NCBI RefSeq assembly: GCF_026262505.1
Contig: NC_067203.1
Location: forward strand, 23,541,411 to 23,605,410
DNA: 64,000 bases
From: Trichomonas vaginalis G3
Taxonomy: Eukaryota > Parabasalia > Trichomonadida > Trichomonadidae
Direction: 5' to 3'
Shown here: in pieces, positions 38,747-49,423 of the stretch
Layout: each line of letters begins with the position of its first letter
Position numbering within the stretch: the first letter of the stretch is position 1
Program-made: the position numbers and the translations under genes
Notes under the pieces: model-generated
Databases searched by the model: none
Seen by the model: only the letters and a program-made list of their open reading frames with translations
Told to the model about the DNA's origin: nothing

Positions 38747-38765
38747 TTTTATTACGATTAAAAAT
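38747..38765. promoter_or_regulatory. 19-bp divergent promoter spacer
   Basis: TTTTATTACGATTAAAAAT between two ATGs; AT-only apart from C and G in the centre. It resembles the TTTTAT-type leader before other Polinton genes. Confidence 0.35.
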
Positions 38766-39243
38766 ATGGTAAAGCGTTATTTTCCAGTGATAAATAAAAC
38801 TAGAATAAGATTACCTCAAGAATTCATAAATTCAACGAATAAGAAATTCATTCATGTTATAAATTTTAGTGTTTTCAGAAAATATGAGTCAATGTCATAT
38901 TCATCAACAGGTTATATTTCACTTCATTCAAATTTAGTTCAATCAAACCCATATAATGACCATTTCATAAGATTTTCAGATGGTATTAAAAATGTAATTG
39001 ATAGATTAAAATATGAACAGATTGACAATATCGAATTTTTGGAATTTTGGTTTAAATATCCGATGGAAAAAAGATTGAAGTTAAAGATAAAGCTGATACT
39101 ATAACAAAAACAATTACAATGACCGATCCAGATAGTGGGGAACAAAAAGAAATAAAACAAACGATAGAAACTGGTGAAAGGTCAATTATTATTGATTATG
39201 ATTCAAAGGATTATTATTCGATAATGTTAATGCTTGAATATTA
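38766..39243 (+). pseudogene. Small capsid-associated gene of element 2
   Basis: Starts MVKRYFPVINKTRIRLPQEF, then NKKFIHVINFSVFRKYESMS and NVIDRLKYEQIDNIEFLEFW. The 'kfihv.nF..f' strand and the later acidic SIIIDYDSKDYYSIMLMLEY look like a beta-sandwich minor capsid protein. Broken. Confidence 0.45.
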
Positions 39244-39938
39244 AATAGCCTTAACAAAGAATTTTTCAAGTGATATTTTATATTCATCAACTATTTTATT
39301 ATAAATATCATTATATGTTAAATGAAGTTCAGTTGTTGTTCCGTTCTTTGATATCTTAATTGTGCTAATATCCTTTATAGGATTTATTTTTGCAACTGTT
39401 CCGCAGCATGAAACCTCATCATCTATGAAAAATTGAATCTTAACGTCTGAATCTTGAACATCACAAAGAATGGCGATAATGTGAATTAATGATTCATAAG
39501 GTAAAATAATTAAACCGGATTGGTCAATTAAATTTATTATTGAATCATAATTATTAATTATTATATCACGGTAAATTTTCATTAATTCAGAATTAATGTC
39601 TATTTTATATGGCGCATTGCGACTGGAATCGTAGATTCCTGGGTTCTCGATGTTTGATGAAAGAGGGGGGGGTATGTTGGATAAGTGGGAATTTCAACAG
39701 GTTCTTTACCGGGTTCAGATAAAATGATTGGGTCTCCATCTTCTTTATTTTGCTCCTCCTCTTCTTTTCGGTAAGTCACGAGTTAATAAATTTGGTTGAG
39801 TTGCTGACCTTGTTAATTCAGGCTAACATTAACTTTAACATTTTGAATAATTCGTGATTTATCATCATTTACGTTATAACCAACCGTAATCTCTGCTTTT
39901 GCGTTTGTGTTCTTTTGACTTGTGAAACGTCTTCTCAT
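39241..39938 (-). pseudogene. Unrecognised structural-type gene of element 2
   Basis: Starts MRRRFTSQKNTNAKAEITVG. A Pro-rich linker follows (KEPVEIPTYPTYPPPLSS), then a 113-residue open end (39241-39582: MKIYRDIIINNYDSIINLID ... GTTTELHLTYNDIYNKIVDE). Probably the counterpart of 27525-28097 in element 1. Its last bases overlap the stop of the plus-strand neighbour. Broken. Confidence 0.4.
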
Positions 39939-40022
39939 TTATAATTGAATAAAAAAAAGAAAAATATATTTAAAGTTTTATTTAGTTGTTACGGTAATAT
40001 CCCAAGGTTCATCCTTGTTTGC

Positions 40023-40921
40023 TTATACTTTCTTTGTAACTGCACCAATTATGTTATTGATATTGCTTTGAGTTTCTTCCAGTCTTATTTTATCATTTAC
40101 AATATCTTTAATCATTTCATTACATGCATTCTTAAAACCATCTGATTTTTCTAATTTACGTCTATCACTTTCTTTAATTAAATCAAAGTTATAACCTTGT
40201 TGAGAATAAAGTGGTTTCTTTATCAATTCCTTGAACGCTTCTGAAAGTGAAGATGAAGAAATTCTTGCCACTTGAATTGGTTTAAATTCTGCTTTCATTG
40301 CTTCTTTCTGTTCATTGAACACTGGATCGAATAAAGCAACTTTAAAGAATTTCTTAGCTGGAATTTCAGGTCTAAATTTGCATATTGACCATCAAACTGA
40401 TTAACATATCGTGGTAATCCATCCGGTCCCTCTTCAATAGCATTTAATTCTTCATTGAAATAAGAATATGGATTATGACGGTATGAATTAATTGGACCAT
40501 TTTCACCTTCTCCAATGTATTGTTTAACAGCTTTTCCATTTTCATCAAATTGCATAGGATAACGTTCATTATATGCTTTACGTTTAGGATAATCAGATAT
40601 AGTTAATTTATAACCATTTATGACTTTAATATTACCTTGACCATCAGTAACGAAAACTTCATTTATACCATCAGGTTTTCCATTTGGACCCGTAATGTCT
40701 GCTTCGTGTGCTTCCCAATTTGGTCCATGACGTTTGGCATATGCTTGAGCTTCTGGTAATGTTAAAACGTTTCTCATTTGTTTAACATCCTTTTGAAGAC
40801 CGGCAACAATGTGGACTAATTCTTTCATTCCGTCTGGAACTTTCATAGTTCTATTATATGCACCCTTTTTGTTTGTCCCTTGTTTTAATGGAACCTGTAG
40901 AAGATTTGCTATTTCTGTCAT
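40023..40921 (-). pseudogene. Unrecognised gene of element 2 (virion-type)
   Basis: The first open part (40295-40921) reads [20 protein letters not shown], then [40 protein letters not shown] and [17 protein letters not shown]. The second (40023-40322) is Lys/Glu-rich and helical. '[26 protein letters not shown]...[17 protein letters not shown]' is a distinctive block that I believe is conserved in other adeno-like elements, but I cannot name it. Broken. Confidence 0.45.
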
Positions 40922-41135
40922 GTTTAATTATAAATAAAAAATAAAAATTAATTATAAAAAGTTAATCAAATTTAACACTTCCTTTATTTAAATCAACTAT
41001 TATTTTTCCATGTTTCCTAATTGTTGATATTGTGTGTAAAGTTCATTAATGCTCATTGGTAAATTCACTTGATAAAGCATAACGTTCAACTGTTGACGAC
41101 TAAAACCACTGAAAATGAAAAGTGATAGATTTGAT

Positions 41136-41771
41136 TTAATGTTTGTGCTTAATGCTTTGAAAGTATTGAACAGCCATAAAGAATGAACACTGAATGTGTC
41201 GACATTGAGTTAATAATTGATTAAAATATGATTTCTCATTAGTTATTAGTTTTGATTTCACGGCATCATCTAGAAAAATTAGTGAATGCAAAAATTCTTT
41301 ATCAAAATTTGAAATAGAAAGTGTTTCAAATAATTCATCCCGTTGTTTATCAATAATTTTATCCTCTAATCCTTGCTTCTTGATTGTATTATATAATTCT
41401 TTATACATTAAAAAGTTTTTTAAATAATCTTCTGCTTCTTCTTGTGATAAATAAATAATTGGAATTTTGATTAAATGCTTTAAAGATTCAAATGTATCAT
41501 CTGAAGGTGAACCTGAACGGTTGATATAAATTAACACATGTGAATAGGGGGAAGTGTTAGCAATAATGATAATTTGTTTTAATATCGTTAATGTTTTACC
41601 TTTATTTTGTTTACCAATTGCTGCAGTGATTGAATTTAAGTAACATTCAGAATATGGAATTTTCATTAATTTTTCCTTAGATAGAGCATTTCTATTATCA
41701 CTCAATGCTTCATTAATCATATCATCTATGTATGTATTATATACTGCTAATTCTTCAGAATTTAAATCCAT
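41136..41771 (-). CDS. Packaging ATPase (FtsK/HerA type), element 2
   Basis: 211 residues. Walker A-like AAIGKQNKGKTLTILKQII (about 51-69), Walker B HSLIFLDDAVKSKLI (about 163-177), and a sensor-like CSFFMAVQYFQ near the end. It is the genome-packaging ATPase of Polintons. Note that the first Gly of the P-loop is followed by KQNKGKT, a weaker fit than in element 1 (APPGSGKT). It is directly upstream-to-downstream with the capsid gene on the same strand. The C-terminus may be shorter than usual. Confidence 0.7.
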   Translation of the reverse strand: MDLNSEELAVYNTYIDDMINEALSDNRNALSKEKLMKIPYSECYLNSITAAIGKQNKGKTLTILKQIIIIANTSPYSHVLIYINRSGSPSDDTFESLKHLIKIPIIYLSQEEAEDYLKNFLMYKELYNTIKKQGLEDKIIDKQRDELFETLSISNFDKEFLHSLIFLDDAVKSKLITNEKSYFNQLLTQCRHIQCSFFMAVQYFQSIKHKH

Positions 41772-41795
41772 TTAATCAAAAATAAATTTATAATT

Positions 41796-43436
41796 TTAAA
41801 CATTTCTATTCATCAATATTTCATCATATGAACTTCTATACTGTGGTGGTGTACCTGTTGGATGATATTTCAAACCTTCATCCGGTGTCCATGTCCAATA
41901 TGTAGTCCTAGTAAACCAAACCTGAGGAGGATTTGTCACCTTTGAACAGTAAGTGTCATTTTCACCCTGAATGATTGGATAAGCTTTCACTTGTACTGTA
42001 ACTTGTGAGTTGAAAGTTTCTAATCCATCAAAGAATATACCCGCTCCATCACGTTGAACTGGAATAGTGCATAAGAATGAAGTTTGGTCTTTCCATGTTC
42101 TAGCTAATGGTGTGCCATTATCATCATTCAGTGGTCTAGTTAATGAGTCCTCGTATTCTTCTGTGCATTCATTCACTCCATCTAAATCAGAAGCTTGAAG
42201 CATACGTGTAAAGAATATGTCACCCACTGTGGTCATCGCTTGATCGGGGAAGTTTCTGGAATCTATAGTGACCTGAAGACCTCGAAGCATTGGATTTTCT
42301 AAAACTGTTCTTTGCATTGCATTCTTCGGAAATGTTAACACAACATCTGTAACATTATGAAGAGCGTATGAGAAATCTGAGCTAATACCTTCAGGAGTGA
42401 TGCAACCTCCATTTAGTGAACGAACGTCAATATGTTGAGCTGGAATCATGAATGGATCTTCCTTACTGAATAAACGTGGTATTGCTTTAACTGATTCTTC
42501 AATTAAACCGTATCCTGGTGTAATGCATTTATCCTCTAAAACTTCCATCTTTGTGCATGAAATAATAACGTTATCAACTGTTGCGTCAGCAGATGTAGCG
42601 GCTAAGCTTGTAATTAATTTGGCAGGAAGTCCGATTTGTTGGAATTTGCGATCATATTTATAAACATGATTCATAATCTTTTCATAATTTTCATCAGTTA
42701 TCTTTTCATAAACGTAATTTTGTAAATCAGCAACTCTTAACGGGTCAACCTGACAAAATACTAAAGTATCCCTGAAAACATAATATTTAAGAATGATTTC
42801 ACCAAATGATTTAGGATAATCATCGAACGCCTGAAATGCTAACAAATCATTTACCGGAATAATCATATCAAAAGTGACATCAACTTCTTCATTTGCTTTC
42901 TTGAAAACTTCTGAAGGGTCAATATATTTACCACATACTGAGTTATCATATTTTTGAACATTATTATATAACGAATGAACAAACTTTTTAACTTTCCTTT
43001 CTGATTTTGGTTTATATGTTGCAAATGCGAAAGATTCACGGGCGCAATCCATCTGAAGATAACCGGCATCACCTCTTTCGGTTTCTACTTCTAATTGTTT
43101 AAAGCTTTGATTTGATGATTTGTAACCAACGAATAAACGCATGCATTTAAAAGCGGCATCACATGTGAAAGCTTTATTTGAAACTAGAGTTGCTTTAACT
43201 TTGCGTTTAATATATGTGTCACCTAATTGGTTCACATCATGAGCCGGATTTGTAATTCTTAAATGAGTTTGTTTATCATCAAAATATGGAGCATCAGAGT
43301 CATAGCATGAACTTTCAAGTTCTCTATAATATCTTCTACCGTCATTCTTTGCGAATATTTCATTTATCTTTTCGAATGAATGAAACACATTTCCATTAAT
43401 CGGTTTAGTGTTTGGCACCAAATAGTTAGTCGTCAT
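41796..43436 (-). CDS. Major capsid protein (double jelly-roll), element 2
   Basis: 546 residues, open end to end. Beta-rich with a polar start (MTTNYLVPNTKPINGNVFHS). Strand-rich blocks such as NQLGDTYIKRKVKATLVSNK, DVTFDMIIPVNDLLAFQAFD, and a later DVVLTFPKNAMQRTVLENPM and RGLQVTIDSRNFPDQAMTTV. It ends with FFDGLETFNSQVTVQVKAYP and an aromatic tail. Size and layout fit the Polinton major capsid. It is unlike the element 1 protein beyond general fold, so the two elements belong to different lineages. Looks whole. Confidence 0.65.
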   Translation of the reverse strand: MTTNYLVPNTKPINGNVFHSFEKINEIFAKNDGRRYYRELESSCYDSDAPYFDDKQTHLRITNPAHDVNQLGDTYIKRKVKATLVSNKAFTCDAAFKCMRLFVGYKSSNQSFKQLEVETERGDAGYLQMDCARESFAFATYKPKSERKVKKFVHSLYNNVQKYDNSVCGKYIDPSEVFKKANEEVDVTFDMIIPVNDLLAFQAFDDYPKSFGEIILKYYVFRDTLVFCQVDPLRVADLQNYVYEKITDENYEKIMNHVYKYDRKFQQIGLPAKLITSLAATSADATVDNVIISCTKMEVLEDKCITPGYGLIEESVKAIPRLFSKEDPFMIPAQHIDVRSLNGGCITPEGISSDFSYALHNVTDVVLTFPKNAMQRTVLENPMLRGLQVTIDSRNFPDQAMTTVGDIFFTRMLQASDLDGVNECTEEYEDSLTRPLNDDNGTPLARTWKDQTSFLCTIPVQRDGAGIFFDGLETFNSQVTVQVKAYPIIQGENDTYCSKVTNPPQVWFTRTTYWTWTPDEGLKYHPTGTPPQYRSSYDEILMNRNV

Positions 43437-43505
43437 TTATTAATAAATAAAAAATCAAAATTAAAAGATGAAAATGAATTTTTAATTTTAATGAAATAAT
43501 CAACT

Positions 43506-43661
43506 ATGGCTGCAGGATTCTTTAAGAAACTGTGGGATAAAGTAAAAAGAGGAGCGCATAAAGTTTGGGAAACAATGAAGAAAGGAGCAAATTGGATATT
43601 TAAGAATAAAGAAGCAATTAGTGACGTTGCTGAATCAATAACGCCAAAAGCGCCCCAATAA
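43506..43661 (+). CDS. pVI-like small protein, element 2, copy A
   Basis: 51 residues: MAAGFFKKLWDKVKRGAHKV, WETMKKGANWIFKNKEAISD. An amphipathic basic/aromatic helix of pVI type. The first eleven residues are the same as those of the inverted copy B (43740-43978). Confidence 0.5.
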   Translation: MAAGFFKKLWDKVKRGAHKVWETMKKGANWIFKNKEAISDVAESITPKAPQ

Positions 43662-43739
43662 GAGAAATATTAAATAAAGGAGAAAAAGTTTATCAAAGAC
43701 TTCAACCGATACTAAGATAAAAATAATATTTATTTATTT

Positions 43740-43978
43740 TTCCACTATCTACCTCCTATTTTATTAAGTATTCCTTCAGCAATTCCACCAATTGCGTTAC
43801 CTGCTTGTGCTCCCATGCCGGATTACCTGCTTTAGTACCTAATACTCCACCTATGATAGTTCCTGCCGTTTTCGCTACTGGTGCCAAAAAGTTTGCAACG
43901 GGTTTAATAATCTTTTATGAACCCAACCCGCAGCTTTCTTAATTCCATCCCATAATTTTTTAAAGAATCCTGCCGCCA
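43740..43978 (-). pseudogene. pVI-like gene, element 2, copy B (convergent with copy A)
   Basis: Starts MAAGFFKKLWDGIKKAAGWV, and further along carries a Gly/Ala/Val-rich part (GTIIGGVLGTKAGN) as in full pVI-like proteins. It faces copy A, giving a convergent pair. Broken. Confidence 0.5.
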
Positions 43979-44047
43979 TTTCTGATTTAATATTAATTAA
44001 AAAATATATTTCATCACTTATATTCTAATTTTTATTTAATGATAAAT

Positions 44048-44426
44048 GAAACCAATTTTAAAAATAAATGAAACAGAGGAGGAAGAAATAAATGAAAGTG
44101 AAAATGTTCAACAAAAAATAAACGTTGTTAAACCAATTACTGAAATAAAAATTTTTTCATCTGTTGAAGAATTTAATGACTATTATGCTAATAATAAAAA
44201 ATTATTTGAAGAATTGACAACATGTAAATTGAATAAAATGTTTAAAGTTGATGGATTCAAAATTTCAAAAATAAAAGGAGTGGTTAGTTTGAAATCTATT
44301 CCTCAATCAAGAATCACCTCATTAATGAAAATAGATGATTTAACAAAAAGAATAGAAATTATTGAAGAGCGAATAAATCAAATTATTGATTTCATAAATC
44401 ATGACTCGTTGAGCCCGGGTCCTTAA
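44048..44426 (+). CDS. Small helical protein, element 2
   Basis: 125 residues from the ATG at 44048. Acidic start (KINETEEEEINESENVQQKI), a central helical part, and a C-terminal coil (IDDLTKRIEIIEERINQIID). Its stop codon overlaps the stop of the facing gene 44423-44902 by three bases. Unrecognised; might be an oligomerising scaffold. Confidence 0.5.
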
Positions 44427-44902
44427 AGCCCATCACTGAGTTCAAGGTTATATTCATCAAATATTTCATTATTAAATGCAACTTCTGCTAGTTTATTTAT
44501 TTTTTCAATACGATCATTTGAAAGTCTATCGTTTAATTTTTTCTGAAGTTTTTCATTTTCTAGTTCTGAAACTTTATTTGGATGATATGTAAATTCATGA
44601 AATTCTTTGGCCTCGGTTTTGATCATTAATTTACAAAGAACTTTTGTGGTTGGAATTCGTTTGAACCATTTATTAGTTATATTCGTTATATATTCAATAT
44701 CTGGAATTAATTCCCAAATTTTTGCATTTTCAATTAATTTATTATCAAATGCAAAAGCAATGGGTTTAATATTATGTTTACCTTTATAATATAAACTTTC
44801 TACATAATCATCGAAATAAACATCTACTTGTTTAACATTTTCAAGAATTGGTGAAAGAGCATCCATTAATTGATTGACGGTTACGAATCTTGATCCACAC
44901 AT
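44423..44902 (-). CDS. Unrecognised protein, element 2, right edge
   Basis: 159 residues, open: MCGSRFVTVNQLMDALSPIL, then NVKQVDVYFDDYVESLYYKG and a Lys/Glu-rich helical end. Mixed alpha/beta. It is the last gene before the AT-rich flank. No family recognised. Confidence 0.45.
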   Translation of the reverse strand: MCGSRFVTVNQLMDALSPILENVKQVDVYFDDYVESLYYKGKHNIKPIAFAFDNKLIENAKIWELIPDIEYITNITNKWFKRIPTTKVLCKLMIKTEAKEFHEFTYHPNKVSELENEKLQKKLNDRLSNDRIEKINKLAEVAFNNEIFDEYNLELSDGL

Positions 44903-45055
44903 TTTCTTACGAATTAAAAAAATAAATTATTCAAAAATGTCAGAAGAAAATATTTAAATAAATTATTTAAATTTTTTTACTCTATTCAAGAATTTTATTT
45001 TTGATATAACTCATTGAATTCAAAATTTTTTAAAAAAATTGACACCATATATAAC

Positions 45056-45376
45056 CAGTAGAAATTCTGCCAGTAGAAGTTCTACCAGTAGAAACTTTAC
45101 TAGTAGAAGTTCTGCCAGTATAAACTCTACCAGTAGAAGTTCTGCCAGTATAAACTCTACCAGTAGAAGTTCTGCCAGTATAAACTCTACCAGTAGAAGT
45201 TCTGCTAAAGTATTCAATTTTGAGGGAAACAGTAGAAGTTCTGCCAGTATAAACTCTACCAGTAGAAGTTCTGCCAGTATAAACTCTACCAGTAGAAGTT
45301 CTGCCAGTATAAACTCTACCAGTAGAAGTTCTGCCAGTATAAACTCTACCAGTAGAAGTTCTGCTAAAGTATTCAT
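45056..45376 (+). repeat. 30-bp tandem repeat, about 11 copies
   Basis: Unit AGTAGAAGTTCTGCCAGTAT, AAACTCTACC, made of two similar 15-bp halves. A 25-bp non-repeat insert at 45208-45232 splits it. Both blocks end with TTCTGCTAAAGTATTCA, so the block itself seems duplicated. Long frames on both strands here come from the repeat length being a multiple of three. Confidence 0.85.
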
Positions 45377-45382
45377 AAACAC

Positions 45383-45893
45383 CTTTTTTATATCTTATTT
45401 ACATCTAACATGCACCAATTTATTTTATAACTTTATTAATACTAAATTTTATTTCATACAAAAAGTAAAAATTCATAAGTTATATATTAATTTAATAAAT
45501 TATATTATCATTTATAATAAAATTTTTCGAAATGCAGATAAATTTTAACATGTTCGAAATGAAACTATTATAAAATATATTCTTTTTATTAATGGTAATA
45601 TAGGAATTGTAGGAATAAAAACTTTTTATAAATTATTCATAAATTTTTAAAATCTGCTATTCGGAAGTATGTTCAAAAATCATTCAATTATGTGAGAATT
45701 CTTACGATTACAAAAAAAGTCACACAACCCGCATCATATACTACTGTAGCTCGCGATCTGTCATTTTGCAATACTATTATTAGTAATCATGACAATAATA
45801 AGATTCATTATTTAATAGTTCATTAAAAGAAAAAAAAATTAAGTTATATCAGTCTTACTAAAAATGATATTTTTATAACAAACTTAATTAAAA
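45383..45893. other. AT-rich spacer
   Basis: 511 bp, AT-rich; nothing recognised. Confidence 0.5.
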
Positions 45894-48850
45894 TTAATAT
45901 GAATCAATACTATCTGAATTTTCTTCTGGAGTATGGTAGAATCGATCATTGTCATCATCACTATCTGCAAAGTCTTCGGCGAAAGGATCATCAGTAGTTT
46001 TGGTATTAAATAGAGCTGGGGTAACTGTAACTGCGTTACTCATTAAGATATCATCAATTTGTTCTTGGTTGAATTCGAATGTGGATTCTGAATCCTCGGG
46101 TGCTTTTTGCTTGATTATAATCATAATGATAAGTGCAAGAATAATAATAACTTCAACAATAGTTGCAGCAATCAATATAATAATCATTGACGAAAGACCA
46201 GATGATTCATTAGGTTCGCCATCTTCAATCGAAAACGTAACTGTTGTAGTGTTAGTAAGATTTTCACTGTTAATATCTGAATCATCTGGAATTTCATCGT
46301 CATCACTGAAAATAAAAGATGGTAAATCTGGTATTGGAACATCAACTGGGCAACGAGTATTGTCAATAATCTTTGATTTAACTAATTGGCCTTCTTCAGT
46401 ACTTTTCTTTGTTGGTGCATAATAGTTGCCTTTTGCCAAATCTTCAAATGATGTTGATGAATCACATTCGCCCTTGATAACTGGGATTCTTTTATCATTT
46501 TGATACCAAAAGCTGCTTTGGTATGTATTTGTAACATAAATGTTTTTCAATAAAGGTGCATTAATATCAACAGATTGAAAATCATTTCCATAACATATGT
46601 TTTGAAGATATAAAAGCATATTGTTATATCGCTCCGAATCATCATAAAAAGTTACTTGCGGATTATAATATGTATCTGAATCATAATCGATGAAAATAAC
46701 ACCACGTGGAACAACTAATGTTGTTACTCCGTAATCAATAACTTTTCCATCTTCTGAGTATTTTGGATAAGAATGAATTGAAGATTTACCTACCTGACTA
46801 ACAAAACTTGGAATAACATAAGTTGATGGCAATTTTCCATATGTCAAAATAAGTCTCTTTGTTTTTGCTGCAACTAATTCATGCTCTCCAATTATAAAGT
46901 TGGGCCTTTTACACTGGTTCAAGAAAAATTTGACATTTTCTGAAAGATAAAATACATTACCTGATATATATTGGCATCCTGCTGGTATTACAAAATAAAA
47001 CAAGTTGTCGATATGAGAAAAGGCATAATCATAAATTCTATATATATTAGGACAATTGATTGAATACAGGGATGTGTACTCAAATGCATAAGGAGGAATT
47101 GTTCCAGAAACATATGTTCCAAATGACATATTTATGTAAATTAAATTGCGAGCGTGCGAAAATATTCCAGGACCTGTTTCATCAAATATAACTATTTTTG
47201 GAATTGCAATAATTCCTGTGTATGCAAAACAGTAGCCAAGCAAAAATACATAATAGTCAGGAAACTTAACTTTAATAAGATTGCTGCAATTATAAAAAGC
47301 ACGTGCACCAATTTGAATACTTACGTTTGTTTTTATATCCATGAATTTAATTGATTTTATTGATAAGCAGTTCTCAAATGAAGAAGTATCAAAAAAGTTA
47401 AAACGTGATAAATTGATATTTGAAAGACTTTGACAGTTGTAAAAGGCATGTGATTTCACAATATGCATTTGAGGATCAAGTACAACCTTTTTGAGATTGA
47501 TACAATTATAAAATGCATAAGGAGGTATTTCAGTGATTTCATTTGAAGTGAATACTACTTCTTCTAATGTTTCAATTTCTGCAAATCACCATTCAAAATC
47601 GATTTTGTGATCGCATGTTATCTTTTTAACTTTGGAATTCTTGAATGCAAAATTGTTAATCTTATAAATTGATGATGGAATATTATAAGTTGTATCATTA
47701 TTTGTAAATTTGATGAGTGTATCATCACTAATGGCAGCGCTATCCACAATCTCAATTTTAGCATATGGACTATCATTAAAGATATATTTGTTGGGAATAT
47801 TTGCTCCAGCAGTAAGTTTAATCACCTTCAGATTAGTGCATCCGATGAATGATGTGTTATCGATCGTAGTATATCTGTTGATTGTCATTGTCTCAATTTT
47901 GCTGTTCATAAATGCTTTTGTTGATATTGTATCAACATTTTTGAGATCAATAGTTTTTATCATAGTGTTTGCAAATGCATATTTAGAAATTGCCGTGATT
48001 GTTTCATGTAAGTTAACTGTTGTTAGTGATGTACATCCTTTGAACATAAACGGTGGAATTTCTGCTTTTTCTCCACGAACAAATGTAACTGTTTTTAAAT
48101 TAATACAGTTCTCAAAGACAGATGCTTTTGTATTATCATTATAATAAAGATTATGATTAAATTCGACAATTTTAACTGTAATATCAATTAATGAATTGCA
48201 TCCTGAATATGTTGATTGTTGACCACTTAATACAACATCATTTCCTACAGTAAGAGATGAACAAAAGCAGAATGCACCTTGATCAATTAACTTTATTCTC
48301 TCAATTGGAAAAGATTTTAATTTGGAACATCCATTAGATCTAAGTTTATAGTGGTTAACTGAAGACAGCTGTCAAAAGCATTTTCTTTGATGATTAATAC
48401 ATTTTCTAAATTTATTTCTTGTAAAGTTGAATAAGCAAAGGCAAATTGGTCTATTTGTGTAATTTGAGGTGGAAGTATAACTTTTTTAATCTTGGAATTT
48501 CCTGAAAAGAGATTTTTTGGGATATTATTTGAAGATGACTCTGATATTTCAAATTCTGAAATGTAATTAAACCCTTCAAACTCTCTGAGTGAAACATCGT
48601 GAGAATTGATTAATATTTTGTTGTAATTTTGATTAATTATTTTATCAACTGTTTCCTGACTAAACCCGTTCGTTTGAGTAATTGTTAAGGTTCTAATTTC
48701 TTCGTTTTCAGTGTTTAAATGGATTGGTTTGAAAATCAAGCTGTTCCAGAAAATACTTTTGAACATAGGGAAAAAAAGTTTACGCCAACAAAAAAAATTT
48801 ATTAAATTTACTTTAATTGTAAAATTCAAATTAGATATTATTTTGGACAT
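45894..48850 (-). pseudogene. BspA-like leucine-rich-repeat surface protein, interrupted
   Basis: A long frame set with many LRR_5 (BspA/TpLRR) repeats of the form 'I..yAF.nC.sL..I.l' (AFYNCQSLSNINLSRFNFFD, AFMNSKIETMTINRYTTID). At the C-terminus comes an acidic linker, one membrane segment (SSMIIILIAATIVEVIIILA) and a cytosolic acidic tail. This is the usual trichomonad BspA layout, for host-cell or bacterial contact. Two interruptions are seen: an in-frame TGA at 47586-47588, with the same frame going on (FAEIETLEEVVF), and a frame change near 48,320-48,345. Either a recent pseudogene or assembly errors. It is head to head with a second BspA-like gene. Confidence 0.8.
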
Positions 48851-49423
48851 ATTTAGGTTGTTTTCAAAAAATAATTCAAAAGTTTTTCAAAAAAAAAATA
48901 CTAGATTGAAATGGATAGAATCGTATTATGTCTAAATTTGACGATGAGATTATAATTTTAATTTGAGAAAATTCAAATTAAACTTATTGAATTTTTTGCA
49001 ATAAGGTTATTTTTGAACGATAATATGGTTTATTGGTGATTACTTTAGAATATGGACCATTCTTGCACTTTTTGAATGCAATTCAAAAAGTGGGCGGATG
49101 ATTTTATACCATTATATTTTGAAAACCAAATTCAATTCTATATTGCAGCTGATAGTATATATGTATAATTTTTAGTGTATATTTTCACTTTTAGATTTCA
49201 ATAAGCTCACAAACAAATTTTGTATATCAATACATCTGTTATTAAATTGCTGTTAGATATATTTATTATGTCAAGTTATAATTTTCTCCCTCTCCGATTA
49301 TGTGAGTGATTATAAAGAATTTTTATCACCAATCGTTACATAATTTAGCAGCAAAATATAATTTGATCTTTATGTTGTGGAAATGCATAAAACCGTTTTT
49401 CATTCAATTTTTGTCCTATAACT
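48851..49423. promoter_or_regulatory. Divergent region between two BspA-like genes
   Basis: 573 bp between head-to-head genes. It contains short inverted matches (TTTTTGAATGCAATTCAAAAA near 49070-49090, a palindrome) and otherwise AT-rich sequence. No gene seen. Confidence 0.4.

Larger units (their letters stand above)
35215..45000. mobile_element. Polinton-like element 2, ends not located
   Basis: A block of virus-like genes (fibre, capsid-associated proteins, packaging ATPase, major capsid, pVI-like pair, small unknowns) different in sequence from element 1. It is flanked on the left by direct and inverted repeats that echo element 1's array. I found no terminal inverted repeat or target duplication. 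No polymerase or integrase is visible. It may be a partial or reduced element. Several genes are open (capsid, ATPase, two at the right); perhaps about ten breaks in the rest. Edges are approximate. Confidence 0.7.

Noticed and set aside
45020-45548. Ser/Arg- or Leu/Glu-repeat proteins
   Set aside because: These come from the 30-bp minisatellite. No conserved flanking sequence and no clear start context.
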